Source: Lachnospiraceae bacterium (lineage in GTDB: Bacteria; Bacillota; Clostridia; Lachnospirales; Lachnospiraceae). From it: DNA of 64,000 bases. This document shows, piece by piece, positions 17,419 to 26,491 of the stretch. The stretch spans positions 1 to 64,000 of the forward strand of contig JAFTXD010000100.1 in NCBI GenBank assembly GCA_017461775.1, in the 5' to 3' direction. The notes below the pieces were generated by a model, which was given only the letters and a program-made list of their open reading frames with translations, made no database searches and was not told the DNA's origin. The number at the start of each line of letters is the position of its first letter. Position 1 is the stretch's first letter. The position numbers were made by a program, and so were the translations under genes.

Positions 17419-18456
17419 CTACTTCTCCAATAATGCGGCGATTCGCTTTGCTCCACGCCCATCTACAACCTCTTTTTCCCGCTTATGGAAGCTTCTGCGA
17501 AGAGCATGGTCCCCTAAAAGCCTGTCAAAGGCAGCTTTCATCTCTTCCAGACACTGCTGAGCATCCACATGATACTTTCCCGCAGATAATGCAATTTGCT
17601 TTTTACTCATATAAGAAACTGCCTTTTCCTGATTCTCCGCATAGGAAAAACAGATAAAAGGAACTCCGATACTACATAGCTCATACACCGTAGTTCCTCC
17701 CGCAGTTATTGCCATGTCACAGGTAAGCATCAATCCTGCCATATCCTTCACATCGTGCAGAATTTCAACACCGGGATGCGCTTTGGCATACTCACAAAGC
17801 ACCTCATAATTGGGATTAAACCGCCCGGTTACCACCTTAAAGACAATTCCTTCCCGGTAAATCACCTCCAGAATATGTCCAGCAATATTATCCCTATCCC
17901 CACCACCGGTGGTGAGAAGCACACTATTCACCTGCTCCGATATGCGATAATCCCTGTCTACAAATTCCGGTCTGACCGGGGTAAAGCCGCTTCCCGTAAA
18001 AAACCTTGTTTGATGGCTCTTTTCGTAGGGCTCATAAAGTTCTTCACTTGCATAGGCATTGTAATTAATGATTCCGTCCACCGGTTTTGCATCCGCAGCC
18101 AGATCATCCATTAGAAATACTTTTCCATAGGCCTGTAGTGCCTTCAGATAATCTGCATCTGCAAAATAGCTGTCCACCAGAATCACCACATCTCCCATAA
18201 GAAGACCGCCTACATTCTGCATGCGCATTTGCTCCCATAATGGCAGCTCAGACATCATGTCCCTGTACTCCGTCCCCAACACAAATGCAGAAAATCCACG
18301 CTCCAGCACAAGTCCTGCCGACTCCTGGTCTGCACAGACAAAAAGCACATTCTCTCTTTGCTCTATTTGCTCCGCCACGGTAAGGCAACGCATCAAATGC
18401 CCTGCGCCAATCTTCGCATTACCGTCAGCTCTGATAATAATCTTTTTCATAACCAT
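17419..18456 (-). CDS. pseG: PseG-like UDP-sugar hydrolase
   Basis: Predicted UDP-2,4-diacetamido-2,4,6-trideoxy-beta-L-altropyranose hydrolase, 345 residues, of the GT-B fold (MurG-like). The family signature GAGHLMRC is at 17-24, with His20 the expected catalytic base, and a C-terminal GGTTVYE nucleotide-binding motif is present. It removes UDP to give the free sugar for PseI. It lies directly after pseI (3-base gap) and has no fused PseH acetyltransferase domain. ATG at 18456 and at 18450 are both possible starts. Confidence 0.88.
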   Translation of the reverse strand: MVMKKIIIRADGNAKIGAGHLMRCLTVAEQIEQRENVLFVCADQESAGLVLERGFSAFVLGTEYRDMMSELPLWEQMRMQNVGGLLMGDVVILVDSYFADADYLKALQAYGKVFLMDDLAADAKPVDGIINYNAYASEELYEPYEKSHQTRFFTGSGFTPVRPEFVDRDYRISEQVNSVLLTTGGGDRDNIAGHILEVIYREGIVFKVVTGRFNPNYEVLCEYAKAHPGVEILHDVKDMAGLMLTCDMAITAGGTTVYELCSIGVPFICFSYAENQEKAVSYMSKKQIALSAGKYHVDAQQCLEEMKAAFDRLLGDHALRRSFHKREKEVVDGRGAKRIAALLEK

Positions 18457-18459
18457 CGT

Positions 18460-19518
18460 TTATTCAAAATCAACCAGCTCCCAGGACATAGGGGTTCCCA
18501 GCTTTGCATCCTTGGAAATCCTCTTGCCCAAAAGCTCTTCATAATATTTGGTATGAAGTCCCACCGAAGGACGTACACTGCGCAGATTCTCCGGTGTAAA
18601 CACATCCCCAGCTTTCATATCCTTAGCTACAAATAGCGACCGGCCGAAAGCACGGTTTGTCTTCTGCTTCTCCGTAAGCTCATAGGTCACTCTTCCCAGT
18701 GCCTTTTCCAGCATTCGGGCATTGTCCACCATTTCCTTAAATTCTGCCGGCTCCATAGAGAATGCAGAATCCACACCACCCTCTGCACGACTCATACAAA
18801 GGTGCTTCTCGATTACCTTTGCTCCCAGCGCTACCGCACCGTCTACCACCGCATGTCCCATGGTATGATCCGACAATCCGGTTATACAATCAAAAACCTC
18901 TGCCATATTAGGAATCATCTTTAAGTTAATGTCCTCATAGGGTGCCGGATAAGCCGAAGAACACTTTAGCAAAATCACATTTTCATTACCCTCTTCTTTA
19001 CAGGTTCTGAGAGCCAGCTCGATATCCTCCATGTAGGCAATTCCGGTAGAAATGATGATGGGCTTTCCTGTTCTCGCAATCTTGCGTATAAACGGAATGT
19101 CCGCAATTTCAAAGGATGCCACCTTGTAGCAGGGCACATCCATCTCCTCTAAGAAATCAATGGAGGTTAAATCAAATGGAGAGGAAAAGAAAATCAGTCC
19201 CAGTTCCTCTGCAATCTCTTTCAGCTTCGGCTGCCACTCCCAGGGGGTATAGGCCTCCTGATACAGCTTATGAAGTGTGGTGCCATCCCAGATGGTTCCC
19301 TGGGTTACCTGAAAGCAGTCATCCTCACTATCCAGTGTGATGGTATCCGCAGTATAGGTCTGCACCTTAATGGCATCGGCTCCTGCCGCTTTTGCCGCTT
19401 TAATAATTTCCACCGCTCTGTCAAAGTCCTGATTATGATTTCCGGACATCTCGGCAATGAAAAAAGCCGGACTATCCTTACCGATAATTCTATTTCCTAT
19501 TTTAATCTCTTTGTTCAT
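18460..19518 (-). CDS. pseI: Pseudaminic acid synthase
   Basis: A 352-residue NeuB-family enzyme that condenses the PseG product with phosphoenolpyruvate to form pseudaminic acid. The N-terminal TIM barrel holds AEMSGNHNQ (18-26), KVQTY and SSPFD motifs. The C-terminal 60 residues form a SAF (antifreeze-like) domain with a RPSVGLH motif. These details fit PseI better than sialic acid or legionaminic acid synthases. A GAGG site precedes the ATG. It is in one run with pseF and pseG. Confidence 0.88.
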   Translation of the reverse strand: MNKEIKIGNRIIGKDSPAFFIAEMSGNHNQDFDRAVEIIKAAKAAGADAIKVQTYTADTITLDSEDDCFQVTQGTIWDGTTLHKLYQEAYTPWEWQPKLKEIAEELGLIFFSSPFDLTSIDFLEEMDVPCYKVASFEIADIPFIRKIARTGKPIIISTGIAYMEDIELALRTCKEEGNENVILLKCSSAYPAPYEDINLKMIPNMAEVFDCITGLSDHTMGHAVVDGAVALGAKVIEKHLCMSRAEGGVDSAFSMEPAEFKEMVDNARMLEKALGRVTYELTEKQKTNRAFGRSLFVAKDMKAGDVFTPENLRSVRPSVGLHTKYYEELLGKRISKDAKLGTPMSWELVDFE

Positions 19519-19528
19519 ATCCCAAACC

Positions 19529-20230
19529 TCACTGCACCGATTCCTGTAATATACGATACTTCATCTCTGCAATTTCCCAGTCCATGGGGGTGTCAATGTC
19601 CTGCACTTCCATTTCCGGCACTTCAAAGGGCAAAATATCCCCCAAAAGCAGATTCTTATTACGTTTAAAGGATTCTGTGCGGAACACATAAAACTGTCCC
19701 ACATCATGGTAATGCTTCTCCAAATCCTGGGAACGACTGCTCATATACTGGGGATATTTAAACTCCAGCTTCCCATTCTCGATTACCATAGCTCTCTGGG
19801 GCGGATAAGAAAATGCCACTACCGGAATCAGCGTATCCGCCTCCGACTCCATCAGCTTTTCTGTGGCGGTTCGTAGTTTCTCCGCGGTCAGAAAAGGAGC
19901 CGTGGGATAAATACAGCAAGCCACATCAAAGTGCTGCCCCCGTTTTTCAAATTCCTCCAGCACCTCTAAAAGTACATCCGTAGTGGTTGCGTAATCATTG
20001 GAAGTTCTCTCACTACGGAAAAAAGGCACCTCTGCACCATATTTCTTCCCTATTTCCGCAATTTCCTCGTCATCCGTAGAAAGCATCACCACATCAAAGA
20101 GACCGGACTTTTTCGCCGCCTCAATAGAGTATGCCAAAATGGGCTTTCCACAAAACTCTTTAATATTCTTACGCGGAATTCTCTTGCTTCCGCCTCTGGC
20201 AGTGATAATTGCTACTTTTTTCATAATCAA
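19529..20230 (-). CDS. pseF: Pseudaminic acid cytidylyltransferase
   Basis: CMP-nonulosonate synthetase, 233 residues. It has the NTP-binding motif ARGGSKRIPRKN (near 11-22) and the STDDEEIA and PTAPF motifs typical of PseF and NeuA. It activates pseudaminic acid for a sialyltransferase-like enzyme. Two starts are possible. TTG at 20230 has an AGAGGG at good distance and overlaps the upstream stop; ATG at 20224 has poorer spacing. The gene is translationally coupled to the ABC flippase upstream. Confidence 0.87.
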   Translation of the reverse strand: MIMKKVAIITARGGSKRIPRKNIKEFCGKPILAYSIEAAKKSGLFDVVMLSTDDEEIAEIGKKYGAEVPFFRSERTSNDYATTTDVLLEVLEEFEKRGQHFDVACCIYPTAPFLTAEKLRTATEKLMESEADTLIPVVAFSYPPQRAMVIENGKLEFKYPQYMSSRSQDLEKHYHDVGQFYVFRTESFKRNKNLLLGDILPFEVPEMEVQDIDTPMDWEIAEMKYRILQESVQ

Positions 20231-21975
20231 ATATGCCCTCTTTCAATAGTTGCTTTTCCATTCTCTACCCTGTAAACCAAATCACAATTTTCAATCGTCT
20301 GCAATCTGTGGGCAATAATGATAAGGGTCTTTTTACCATGAAGTCTGTTTACGGATTCCATGATTGCAGCCTCCGTACCGTTATCCAGAGCAGAGGTTGC
20401 CTCGTCCAAAATAAGCACCTCCGGATTATTATAAAGAGCTCGGGCAATACCGATACGCTGTCTCTGACCGCCCGACAAACGGATACCTCTCTCGCCGATA
20501 CCCGTATCCAGTCCCTCCGGTAATGTTTTGATGAACTCATCCATCTGAGCCTCTTTTAAAACCTCCCAGACTCTCTTGTCGTCAATCTCATCCTCCGGCA
20601 CACCAAATGCCACATTCTTCCGGATCGTGTCATCCAGCATAAAGATCATCTGGGGAATGTACCCGATATTCTTCAGCCAGGAACGATAATTTTCCCTTAC
20701 ATTCACACCATCTGCATATATTTCACCCTCCTGTGCCTCCAAAAGCCCCAGAAGAATATCGACAACCGTACTCTTTCCCGCACCGGAGGTTCCTACAATA
20801 CCAACACTGCTGCCCACCGGTATAGTCAAATTCGCATGGTCAAAAATACGCTTTTCCGTGTTTGGATACGCATATACAATATCCCGCATCTCGATTTTCT
20901 CCGTTACAGGAAGCTTTTCCGCGATGCCGATTGCGAAGGACATATCCACGTGTTCCTCATCAATTTCATCCTGCAAATTGTCGCTGACACCCATAAAGAA
21001 AGGCTCAAAATAGGAGATATTGTTTATCTGGTTATTCACACGGTTTACACAGGGAAGAAGCACCAGTGCCGCTGCTGCAAAAGTTGTCAGCGTGGAAATC
21101 AGATTCTCACTGTTTCTTCCTGACAAAATCATAAACAGCATATATCCCACCATGACAACCACACAGACGGTTTCAATCAAAAGCTTGGGAATCTGATTGT
21201 ACAGACTATACTTCTGTACTGCGTCCACGTAACCCTTACCACACTTCACATATTCGGACACAAAGTACTGCTCCTTGCAGGAAATCTTCACTTCCTTAAT
21301 TCCTTGTACGGTCTGGGAAATCCACTTAAACAGACCACTGTAATAATTCTGATTATCCTCGCCTGCCTTGCGCAAAATAGGCTTCAGTATTACCTTAATT
21401 ACCACAAGTAAGGTAAGTAATACCACCGCAACCAATATGGTCATCACCACATCCTGCATAAAGCAGAAAACTACCAGAAAAGCAAATACAATACAATCTG
21501 ACATCAATGTCAGAAGCGCCAGAATCAGCGCATACATATTGTTTACATCCGATGTAATATTTCTCTGCACCACTGCGGTATCTGCATTTAAATAAAACTC
21601 ATACCCTCTGCGCAGGTAATTCTTCATCATACGCTCTGAAGTGCGGAACTGGTTGGTGTATACAAACGTAAGGGTTGCCTTCTGCTGGAAATATAGAAAC
21701 ACATTTTTTACTATGAATGCCCCGATTAATCCCAGCATTACAATTACTGTAAAGCGTGTTTCATCGCCTCCACCAAGCAAGAAAAATGCCTGATTCAACA
21801 GCCCTTCCTCATGAATCGCCTGACTATCCATCACAAGAGTCACTACCGGCAAAATCATACTGACGCCTAACGTCTGCAATGCTGCACCAATAATCATGAG
21901 AAACACAAGCCAAACCATGGTACGCTTCTGCTTTTTATCCAATAAAACCTTTAATTTCCTTAAAATTCGTCCCAT
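20227..21975 (-). CDS. PglK-like ABC flippase (permease-ATPase fusion)
   Basis: A 582-residue half-transporter. Six membrane segments fill about 1-310; the ATPase domain has Walker A GTSGAGKST, signature LSGGQRQR and Walker B LILDEATSALD. The length and arrangement match PglK and WlaB, which flip lipid-linked oligosaccharides, although multidrug exporters look similar. Its position directly before pseF-pseI-pseG supports a glycan substrate. An AGAGGAATTAT site precedes the ATG. It is the first gene of the minus run to 5457. Confidence 0.82.
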   Translation of the reverse strand: MGRILRKLKVLLDKKQKRTMVWLVFLMIIGAALQTLGVSMILPVVTLVMDSQAIHEEGLLNQAFFLLGGGDETRFTVIVMLGLIGAFIVKNVFLYFQQKATLTFVYTNQFRTSERMMKNYLRRGYEFYLNADTAVVQRNITSDVNNMYALILALLTLMSDCIVFAFLVVFCFMQDVVMTILVAVVLLTLLVVIKVILKPILRKAGEDNQNYYSGLFKWISQTVQGIKEVKISCKEQYFVSEYVKCGKGYVDAVQKYSLYNQIPKLLIETVCVVVMVGYMLFMILSGRNSENLISTLTTFAAAALVLLPCVNRVNNQINNISYFEPFFMGVSDNLQDEIDEEHVDMSFAIGIAEKLPVTEKIEMRDIVYAYPNTEKRIFDHANLTIPVGSSVGIVGTSGAGKSTVVDILLGLLEAQEGEIYADGVNVRENYRSWLKNIGYIPQMIFMLDDTIRKNVAFGVPEDEIDDKRVWEVLKEAQMDEFIKTLPEGLDTGIGERGIRLSGGQRQRIGIARALYNNPEVLILDEATSALDNGTEAAIMESVNRLHGKKTLIIIAHRLQTIENCDLVYRVENGKATIERGHI

Positions 21976-22005
21976 ATAATTCCTCTAAACCCGTTCTTTC
22001 ATCCG

Positions 22006-22021
22006 TTTCACATAGGTGAAA
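22006..22021. promoter_or_regulatory. Perfect inverted repeat in the flippase leader
   Basis: TTTCAC, four bases, GTGAAA, about 30 bases upstream of the flippase ATG. It could be an operator or a small RNA hairpin; nothing else supports either. Confidence 0.3.
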
Positions 22022-22073
22022 TATATCCATCTTCTGTACACACTACACCCATTTTCATAACAGTATTCATAAT

Positions 22074-22102
22074 ATTTTACCACGTTTTATCTATGTTTAA
22101 TA
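22074..22102 (-). promoter_or_regulatory. Possible promoter of the flippase-pse operon
   Basis: TAAAAT (complement of 22074-22079) with a poor -35 (TATTAA, complement of 22097-22102) at 17 bases. The shared TAAGAA box at 22117-22134 lies just upstream and may serve both this operon and pseC. Confidence 0.35.
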
Positions 22103-22116
22103 GAAAATTGTTATTG

Positions 22117-22134
22117 TTAAGAAATTCCTAAGAA
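22117..22134. promoter_or_regulatory. Tandem TAAGAA box upstream of pseC
   Basis: TTAAGAA-ATTC-CTAAGAA, two half-sites at an 11-base period. It ends 19 bases before the -35 of pseC. The same box, orientation and spacing precede pseB. It looks like an OmpR/PhoB-family response-regulator site. Confidence 0.6.
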
Positions 22135-22153
22135 AATGAGGACTTTTCCACTC

Positions 22154-22182
22154 TTCCGAAATTTCTGTGTAAGTGCTATACT
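22154..22182 (+). promoter_or_regulatory. pseC promoter
   Basis: -35 TTCCGA (22154-22159), 17 bases, -10 TATACT (22177-22182), then AAGGAGG and the ATG at 22212. The weak -35 fits activation from the upstream box. Confidence 0.6.
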
Positions 22183-22211
22183 AATATGGATTAGTCAAGG
22201 AGGATATTGAC

Positions 22212-23417
22212 ATGGAAAAATTAGCAATTCTGGGAGGTACTCCCGTTCGTAAGAAGCCAATCAGTTATGGCAGACAATATATTGACGATGCAGATATCCA
22301 AGCGGTGGTGGAGACTTTGCGCAGTGATTATCTTACTGTGGGTCCTAAGACAAAGGAACTGGAAAAGAAGCTCTGCGAAATGACCGGCGCAAAGTACTGC
22401 GTGGCAGTAAGTAATGGCACTGCTGCACTGCACATCGCAGCAATGGCCGCAGGCATTGGCCCCGGAGATGAAGTGATTACCACTCCCATCACCTTCGCAG
22501 CAAGTGCTAACTGCGCCCTATATGTAGGTGCAAAACCTGTTTTCGCCGACATCAATCCGGAAACCTACAACATTGACCCGGCTTCCATCCGTGCCTGCAT
22601 CACAGAGAAAACCAAGGCAGTAGTGGCTGTAGATTTCACCGGCCAGGCTACAGAGCTGGACGAAATCCGCGCTATCTGTAAGGAGCACAATTTAATATTA
22701 ATCGAAGATGCCGCTCACAGCATGGGTACCAAATATAACGGTCAACCCGTGGGAAGCATCGCAGATATGACCACCTTCAGCTTCCATCCGGTAAAAACCG
22801 TTACCGCCGGTGAGGGCGGTGCCGTCACCACCAACGATAAGGAGCTGTACGACAAGCTGGTTCTTGCTCATACTCACGGTATTACTAGGGATATAAATCA
22901 GATGAAGAATCCCAGCGATGACCCATGGTACAACGAGCAGGTGGGCTTCGGTTTCAATTACCGCATTACCGAATTCCAGGCCGCTCTCCTTATGAGTCAG
23001 CTGGATAAACTGGATGCATTTTCCAAGAGGAGAAAAGAGATTGTGAAAGCCTATGAGGAAGCCTTTAAAGAGGTTCCGCAGATTCAGATCCAAAAAGAGA
23101 TTCCCCAATCTGACACCACCAGGCATTTATACATTCTCCGCCTGCATTTAGAGCAATTAAACTGTACCAGAAGAGAATTCTTTGATGCCCTCCGCGCCGA
23201 AGGTATCTATTCCCAGGTGCATTATCTGCCGGTTTACTGGCACTCCTACTACGAAGGCCTTGGCTACCCCAAGGGACTTTGCCCCGAGGCAGAAAAGTAC
23301 TATCTGGAAAGCATGAGCCTGCCCCTCTTCTACTCCATGACCGATGAGGATGTGGCTGATGTGATTCATGCGGTAAAGAAGCTTGTCAATTACTATACCC
23401 GTGATATATGCAAGTAA
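22212..23417 (+). CDS. pseC: PseC-type UDP-4-keto-sugar aminotransferase
   Basis: UDP-4-amino-4,6-dideoxy-N-acetyl-beta-L-altrosamine transaminase, 401 residues, PLP-dependent DegT family. Lys195 (SFHPVKTVTAGEGG) is the PLP lysine and Asp166 (LIEDAAHS) its partner. The N-terminal GRQYIDDADI and SDYLTVGP motifs are characteristic of PseC. It acts on the PseB product. It stands alone on the plus strand between the flippase operon and the DUF4910 gene, with its own promoter, a strong AAGGAGG site and its own terminator. Confidence 0.9.
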   Translation: MEKLAILGGTPVRKKPISYGRQYIDDADIQAVVETLRSDYLTVGPKTKELEKKLCEMTGAKYCVAVSNGTAALHIAAMAAGIGPGDEVITTPITFAASANCALYVGAKPVFADINPETYNIDPASIRACITEKTKAVVAVDFTGQATELDEIRAICKEHNLILIEDAAHSMGTKYNGQPVGSIADMTTFSFHPVKTVTAGEGGAVTTNDKELYDKLVLAHTHGITRDINQMKNPSDDPWYNEQVGFGFNYRITEFQAALLMSQLDKLDAFSKRRKEIVKAYEEAFKEVPQIQIQKEIPQSDTTRHLYILRLHLEQLNCTRREFFDALRAEGIYSQVHYLPVYWHSYYEGLGYPKGLCPEAEKYYLESMSLPLFYSMTDEDVADVIHAVKKLVNYYTRDICK

Positions 23418-23463
23418 GCAAAATCTCGCACTTTTTATTGGTCGAACGATTTATGAGATATTT

Positions 23464-23500
23464 TTAGCAGGTTCTTCGGAACCTGCTAATTTGTTTTTTC
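23464..23500 (+). terminator. pseC terminator with UUCG loop
   Basis: An 11-base perfect stem (TTAGCAGGTTC / GAACCTGCTAA, 23464-23474 and 23479-23489), a TTCG tetraloop and a T-rich tail. Only the plus-strand side has the T run. Confidence 0.9.
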
Positions 23501-23582
23501 AAAACCCAAAAGAAACATTTACTTCATATGAAGCAATACCCCTTTTGGATACTATCCATTTCTAACCACTAACATATACGCC

Positions 23583-24878
23583 CTATTCACCAAAAGCGCT
23601 CTCTTCCTCCAACAAACCTTTTTCCAGCAATTTGTCAATATTTCCTAGCAATTCCTTTATCGGAACCCGTATTATATTACTGATTTCCAACAAATCTTTC
23701 TCTCCATCTGCATATGCAATAAAATTCGTCAACTTCTTAACTTCATCATAAATGCCTTTTCTACTAACCGTAGGATACAGCCCCCTCTTTCCCAACTGCG
23801 GCTCACACAAACAAGCAATTTTGTAATACTTATTATATTCCAAAGCCATAATTACCTGCTGCATTACATCAAACGCTCCCTGCAAGCCTTCCGGAGAAAT
23901 CAAGCTCATATCATCTGCAGAAGTATGATATTCCGGATATTCAGCGTACTTTGAACGACAGAATCCACAAACAGGCAAGTCAACTCCCGGCGCGTTATAT
24001 TGACGTTCGTCAGAACCACGCTCTAAAAAACTATATCGCTTATACTCTGGAAATTCAAAATGCAAAACATTCTGCATTACCCGGTCAGCCAGTGTTCCGC
24101 CATTCCTTGTTTCGATATAAGAATATGTTCTGTCATCACCTACACAACTCAGCACAAAACCAGCAATAACATTTCGCTTCATCACCGACAAATTTCTACT
24201 TAAATATGCAATAGAACCAATTGTTTCCGGAACAATCACCAAACGGTATGATAAATTCCTGTCCATCGTTTTTAGCCAGCGAACCAGCTGTACCGCCAGC
24301 ACAGGCCCAGAAAGTTCATTATTTGCCATTGATGGATGACAAATGTAAGTGGACAACAGCACTTCCTTGTCGCTTTTTCCCGGAAGATAAAGTTCTGCAT
24401 AATTTAAAACGCCATCAAACAGTCGACTTTTGATTACCATATGATATTTCCCTGGTTTTAAAGCATCTCTCTGGTTTTTCGTCATGCAAAACCCATATCT
24501 GGGTACATAATATGATGTTACATAAGGCACCACATCCGGTTGTCCTTCTTCTACATGAATGTAAGTAAGCAGTTCTTCCAGTTCCACATACCGATCCACC
24601 GGTACTGAGTATCCAACTACGTGTAAATTGCAATCTGCATAATCCACCACACGCCTTCCGTCTTCATCCTCAATATAACCCTGCATTATCTCCCATTCTT
24701 TTGGTACAGTCCAGTCAAAAACCTCCTCACCGCTGGGGACCTCACATATTTCCAACTCTGGAATTTCTCGCTGAAGAATTTGTAAGCTTTCTCGCACCCC
24801 CTTACCGGTAAGACTTCTCCCAATAGGGAAAAGTTCCTTGGCTAGTCGATACATCCATTTTCCTGCTTCCATAATCAT
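23583..24878 (-). CDS. DUF4910/DUF2172 aminopeptidase-like protein
   Basis: 431 residues with an M28-type peptidase-like fold and a C-terminal winged-helix domain (about 365-431). Metal-ligand candidates appear in CHPSMANNE, SDERQY and YHTSADD. Proteins of this type sit in nonulosonic-acid and O-antigen loci. From memory, the Campylobacter homologue Cj1295 is needed to add a di-O-methylglyceroyl group to pseudaminic acid. Here it is the last gene of the long minus operon and faces pseC. ATG at 24878 and at 24872 are both possible starts; the second has better GGGAG spacing. It is more AT-rich than its neighbours. Confidence 0.8.
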   Translation of the reverse strand: MIMEAGKWMYRLAKELFPIGRSLTGKGVRESLQILQREIPELEICEVPSGEEVFDWTVPKEWEIMQGYIEDEDGRRVVDYADCNLHVVGYSVPVDRYVELEELLTYIHVEEGQPDVVPYVTSYYVPRYGFCMTKNQRDALKPGKYHMVIKSRLFDGVLNYAELYLPGKSDKEVLLSTYICHPSMANNELSGPVLAVQLVRWLKTMDRNLSYRLVIVPETIGSIAYLSRNLSVMKRNVIAGFVLSCVGDDRTYSYIETRNGGTLADRVMQNVLHFEFPEYKRYSFLERGSDERQYNAPGVDLPVCGFCRSKYAEYPEYHTSADDMSLISPEGLQGAFDVMQQVIMALEYNKYYKIACLCEPQLGKRGLYPTVSRKGIYDEVKKLTNFIAYADGEKDLLEISNIIRVPIKELLGNIDKLLEKGLLEEESAFGE

Positions 24879-24934
24879 TCTCCCTGTCCTTCCTCAGTAT
24901 TTTTCTGACACATGGGGCGCAAAATTACCAATCA

Positions 24935-26491
24935 CTACTTCTCACGTAACATATAGAAGCTACATTCCTCATCGCTCCCCACAAGTACCCTTCCGGCTTC
25001 CTCACACATCTGTGCGATTACGCCCCCTGTGGGCACGGTAATATACTTACTTTGCAATGTTTCAAAATTATCGATGACATATTCATCATAACAACAACTG
25101 ATTCCAAAGCCCACCGGCAATTCGTACAGAACCTGCCAGTCCGTAGCTACACGCTCCTGGCCCACGGCATCATCTAATACCCAGATTACCACATTGTCAT
25201 AACTGGGGACATTTTCCGTATCAACCTCTAACTTTTCCTCAAAAACCTCTTCCCAGTAAGCCAGCTGGGAAACGCGTTCCTCGGTGGTAAAACAAACCTG
25301 AAGCTCCGGCACCTTCATTCCCTGAATATAGTATAGGAATACACAAAGCGCACTCAGAAACATTGCTTTTTTATAATATCTGGTCTCCATCAATGCCACT
25401 GCAAATATACCCACTGCCATGAAGGTAAGAAGGTGTCTGCTTCCTTCCATTACCTTATACATCAGAAGCACAGCAATCAGCATGGCAAAGAAGGAAAATG
25501 CCAGGTAGCCATATAAAAACGACTGCTTTTTCTTCTTTTTAAAGAATTCCACTACACATTGAAATGCCAAAAGAACCAGCATTGCCATATATCCGGCAAA
25601 AATAATCCCTTGATAAATCCCACTGTAAAAGCCCTCTATCAGCAGGTTCTTAAAATTGCTTCCATTGTAATATAAATTCACCAGGATTCCTTTGAATCCC
25701 TCCCCAAATTGCCCTTTAAAAAACGGCTCCAGCCACTGGGTTTTAAATAGAGGCGTAAAGTATTCCGCACTGAGATAATGATTGATGCTCCAATATACCA
25801 TAGCAACCACACCCAGGATTCCTACAGAAACCAGGCCCCCCTTCCATTTTTTCTCTAAAACCATACATCCCAAAGGATACAGCAAAAAGAGAATCAGATA
25901 AGGACGCATCAATGTCATCACCGCTGCCAGCACCACCAGCCAGATAAGTTTCCTACAGCCCGGCATCTCCAGATGCTTTACCAGCACCGCAAAATAAAAA
26001 ATCAGCATACAAAAACAGATAATCTCCGGCATACCGCACATCATATATCTGGTAAAAGGCGTATACGTACAAAATAGAATCGTCAGAAGTCCAAGCTGCT
26101 TCCAAGTCGGTCTTACAATCAGTACAAACCCGGCCATAGTAAGCATTACCAACAGGATATTATAATAAATTGGGCTCATCACCGTCCAGCCAAAGAGCTT
26201 ACCAAGTACTAGCCAAGGCCACACCAGCACAGGACTCCAGGCAGCAAAGGAAAGCTTTAGGGCATGGCTTTCGTTAAAACCATAATACCCCTGTGGATAA
26301 CCATACTCCAACATACTTTCCACTTGCTTAAAGTAGAACAGCTCATCATTCCACTCAGAATTAGGGAGATAAACCTGTCCGATACTGCCCCCTTGCATGG
26401 CGCAAAATACTGTTGCACAAAGCAAAGGAAGAAAGCCCATCAATATCGCCTGTAGGCATAAGATTTTATTTTTTTTTAAGCTATCTATCAT
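24935..26491 (-). CDS. GT-C-like polytopic membrane protein
   Basis: 518 residues, about 11 membrane segments and a soluble C-terminal part of roughly 110 residues. The first outer loop carries SEWNDELFYFKQVE, an acidic motif of the kind used by GT-C glycosyltransferases. It overlaps the GtrB-like gene upstream by 11 bases, so a lipid-phosphate sugar made by that enzyme is the likely donor. No specific family is recognised with certainty. Confidence 0.6.
   Translation of the reverse strand: MIDSLKKNKILCLQAILMGFLPLLCATVFCAMQGGSIGQVYLPNSEWNDELFYFKQVESMLEYGYPQGYYGFNESHALKLSFAAWSPVLVWPWLVLGKLFGWTVMSPIYYNILLVMLTMAGFVLIVRPTWKQLGLLTILFCTYTPFTRYMMCGMPEIICFCMLIFYFAVLVKHLEMPGCRKLIWLVVLAAVMTLMRPYLILFLLYPLGCMVLEKKWKGGLVSVGILGVVAMVYWSINHYLSAEYFTPLFKTQWLEPFFKGQFGEGFKGILVNLYYNGSNFKNLLIEGFYSGIYQGIIFAGYMAMLVLLAFQCVVEFFKKKKKQSFLYGYLAFSFFAMLIAVLLMYKVMEGSRHLLTFMAVGIFAVALMETRYYKKAMFLSALCVFLYYIQGMKVPELQVCFTTEERVSQLAYWEEVFEEKLEVDTENVPSYDNVVIWVLDDAVGQERVATDWQVLYELPVGFGISCCYDEYVIDNFETLQSKYITVPTGGVIAQMCEEAGRVLVGSDEECSFYMLREK

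Noticed and set aside
18460..19518. NeuB-family enzyme as sialic or legionaminic acid synthase
   Set aside because: PseB, PseC, PseG and PseF partners and the PseI-like motifs favour pseudaminic acid; no NeuC or LegB-type partners are present.
20227..21975. ABC half-transporter as a multidrug exporter
   Set aside because: Possible from sequence alone, but coupling to pseF, pseI and pseG makes a lipid-linked glycan substrate more likely.
23464..23489. The pseC hairpin as a terminator also for the minus-strand operon ending at 23583
   Set aside because: The minus-strand side lacks a T run, so it is counted only for the plus strand.
23522..23533. CTTCATATGAAG palindrome
   Set aside because: Short, with no T tail and no promoter nearby; likely chance.
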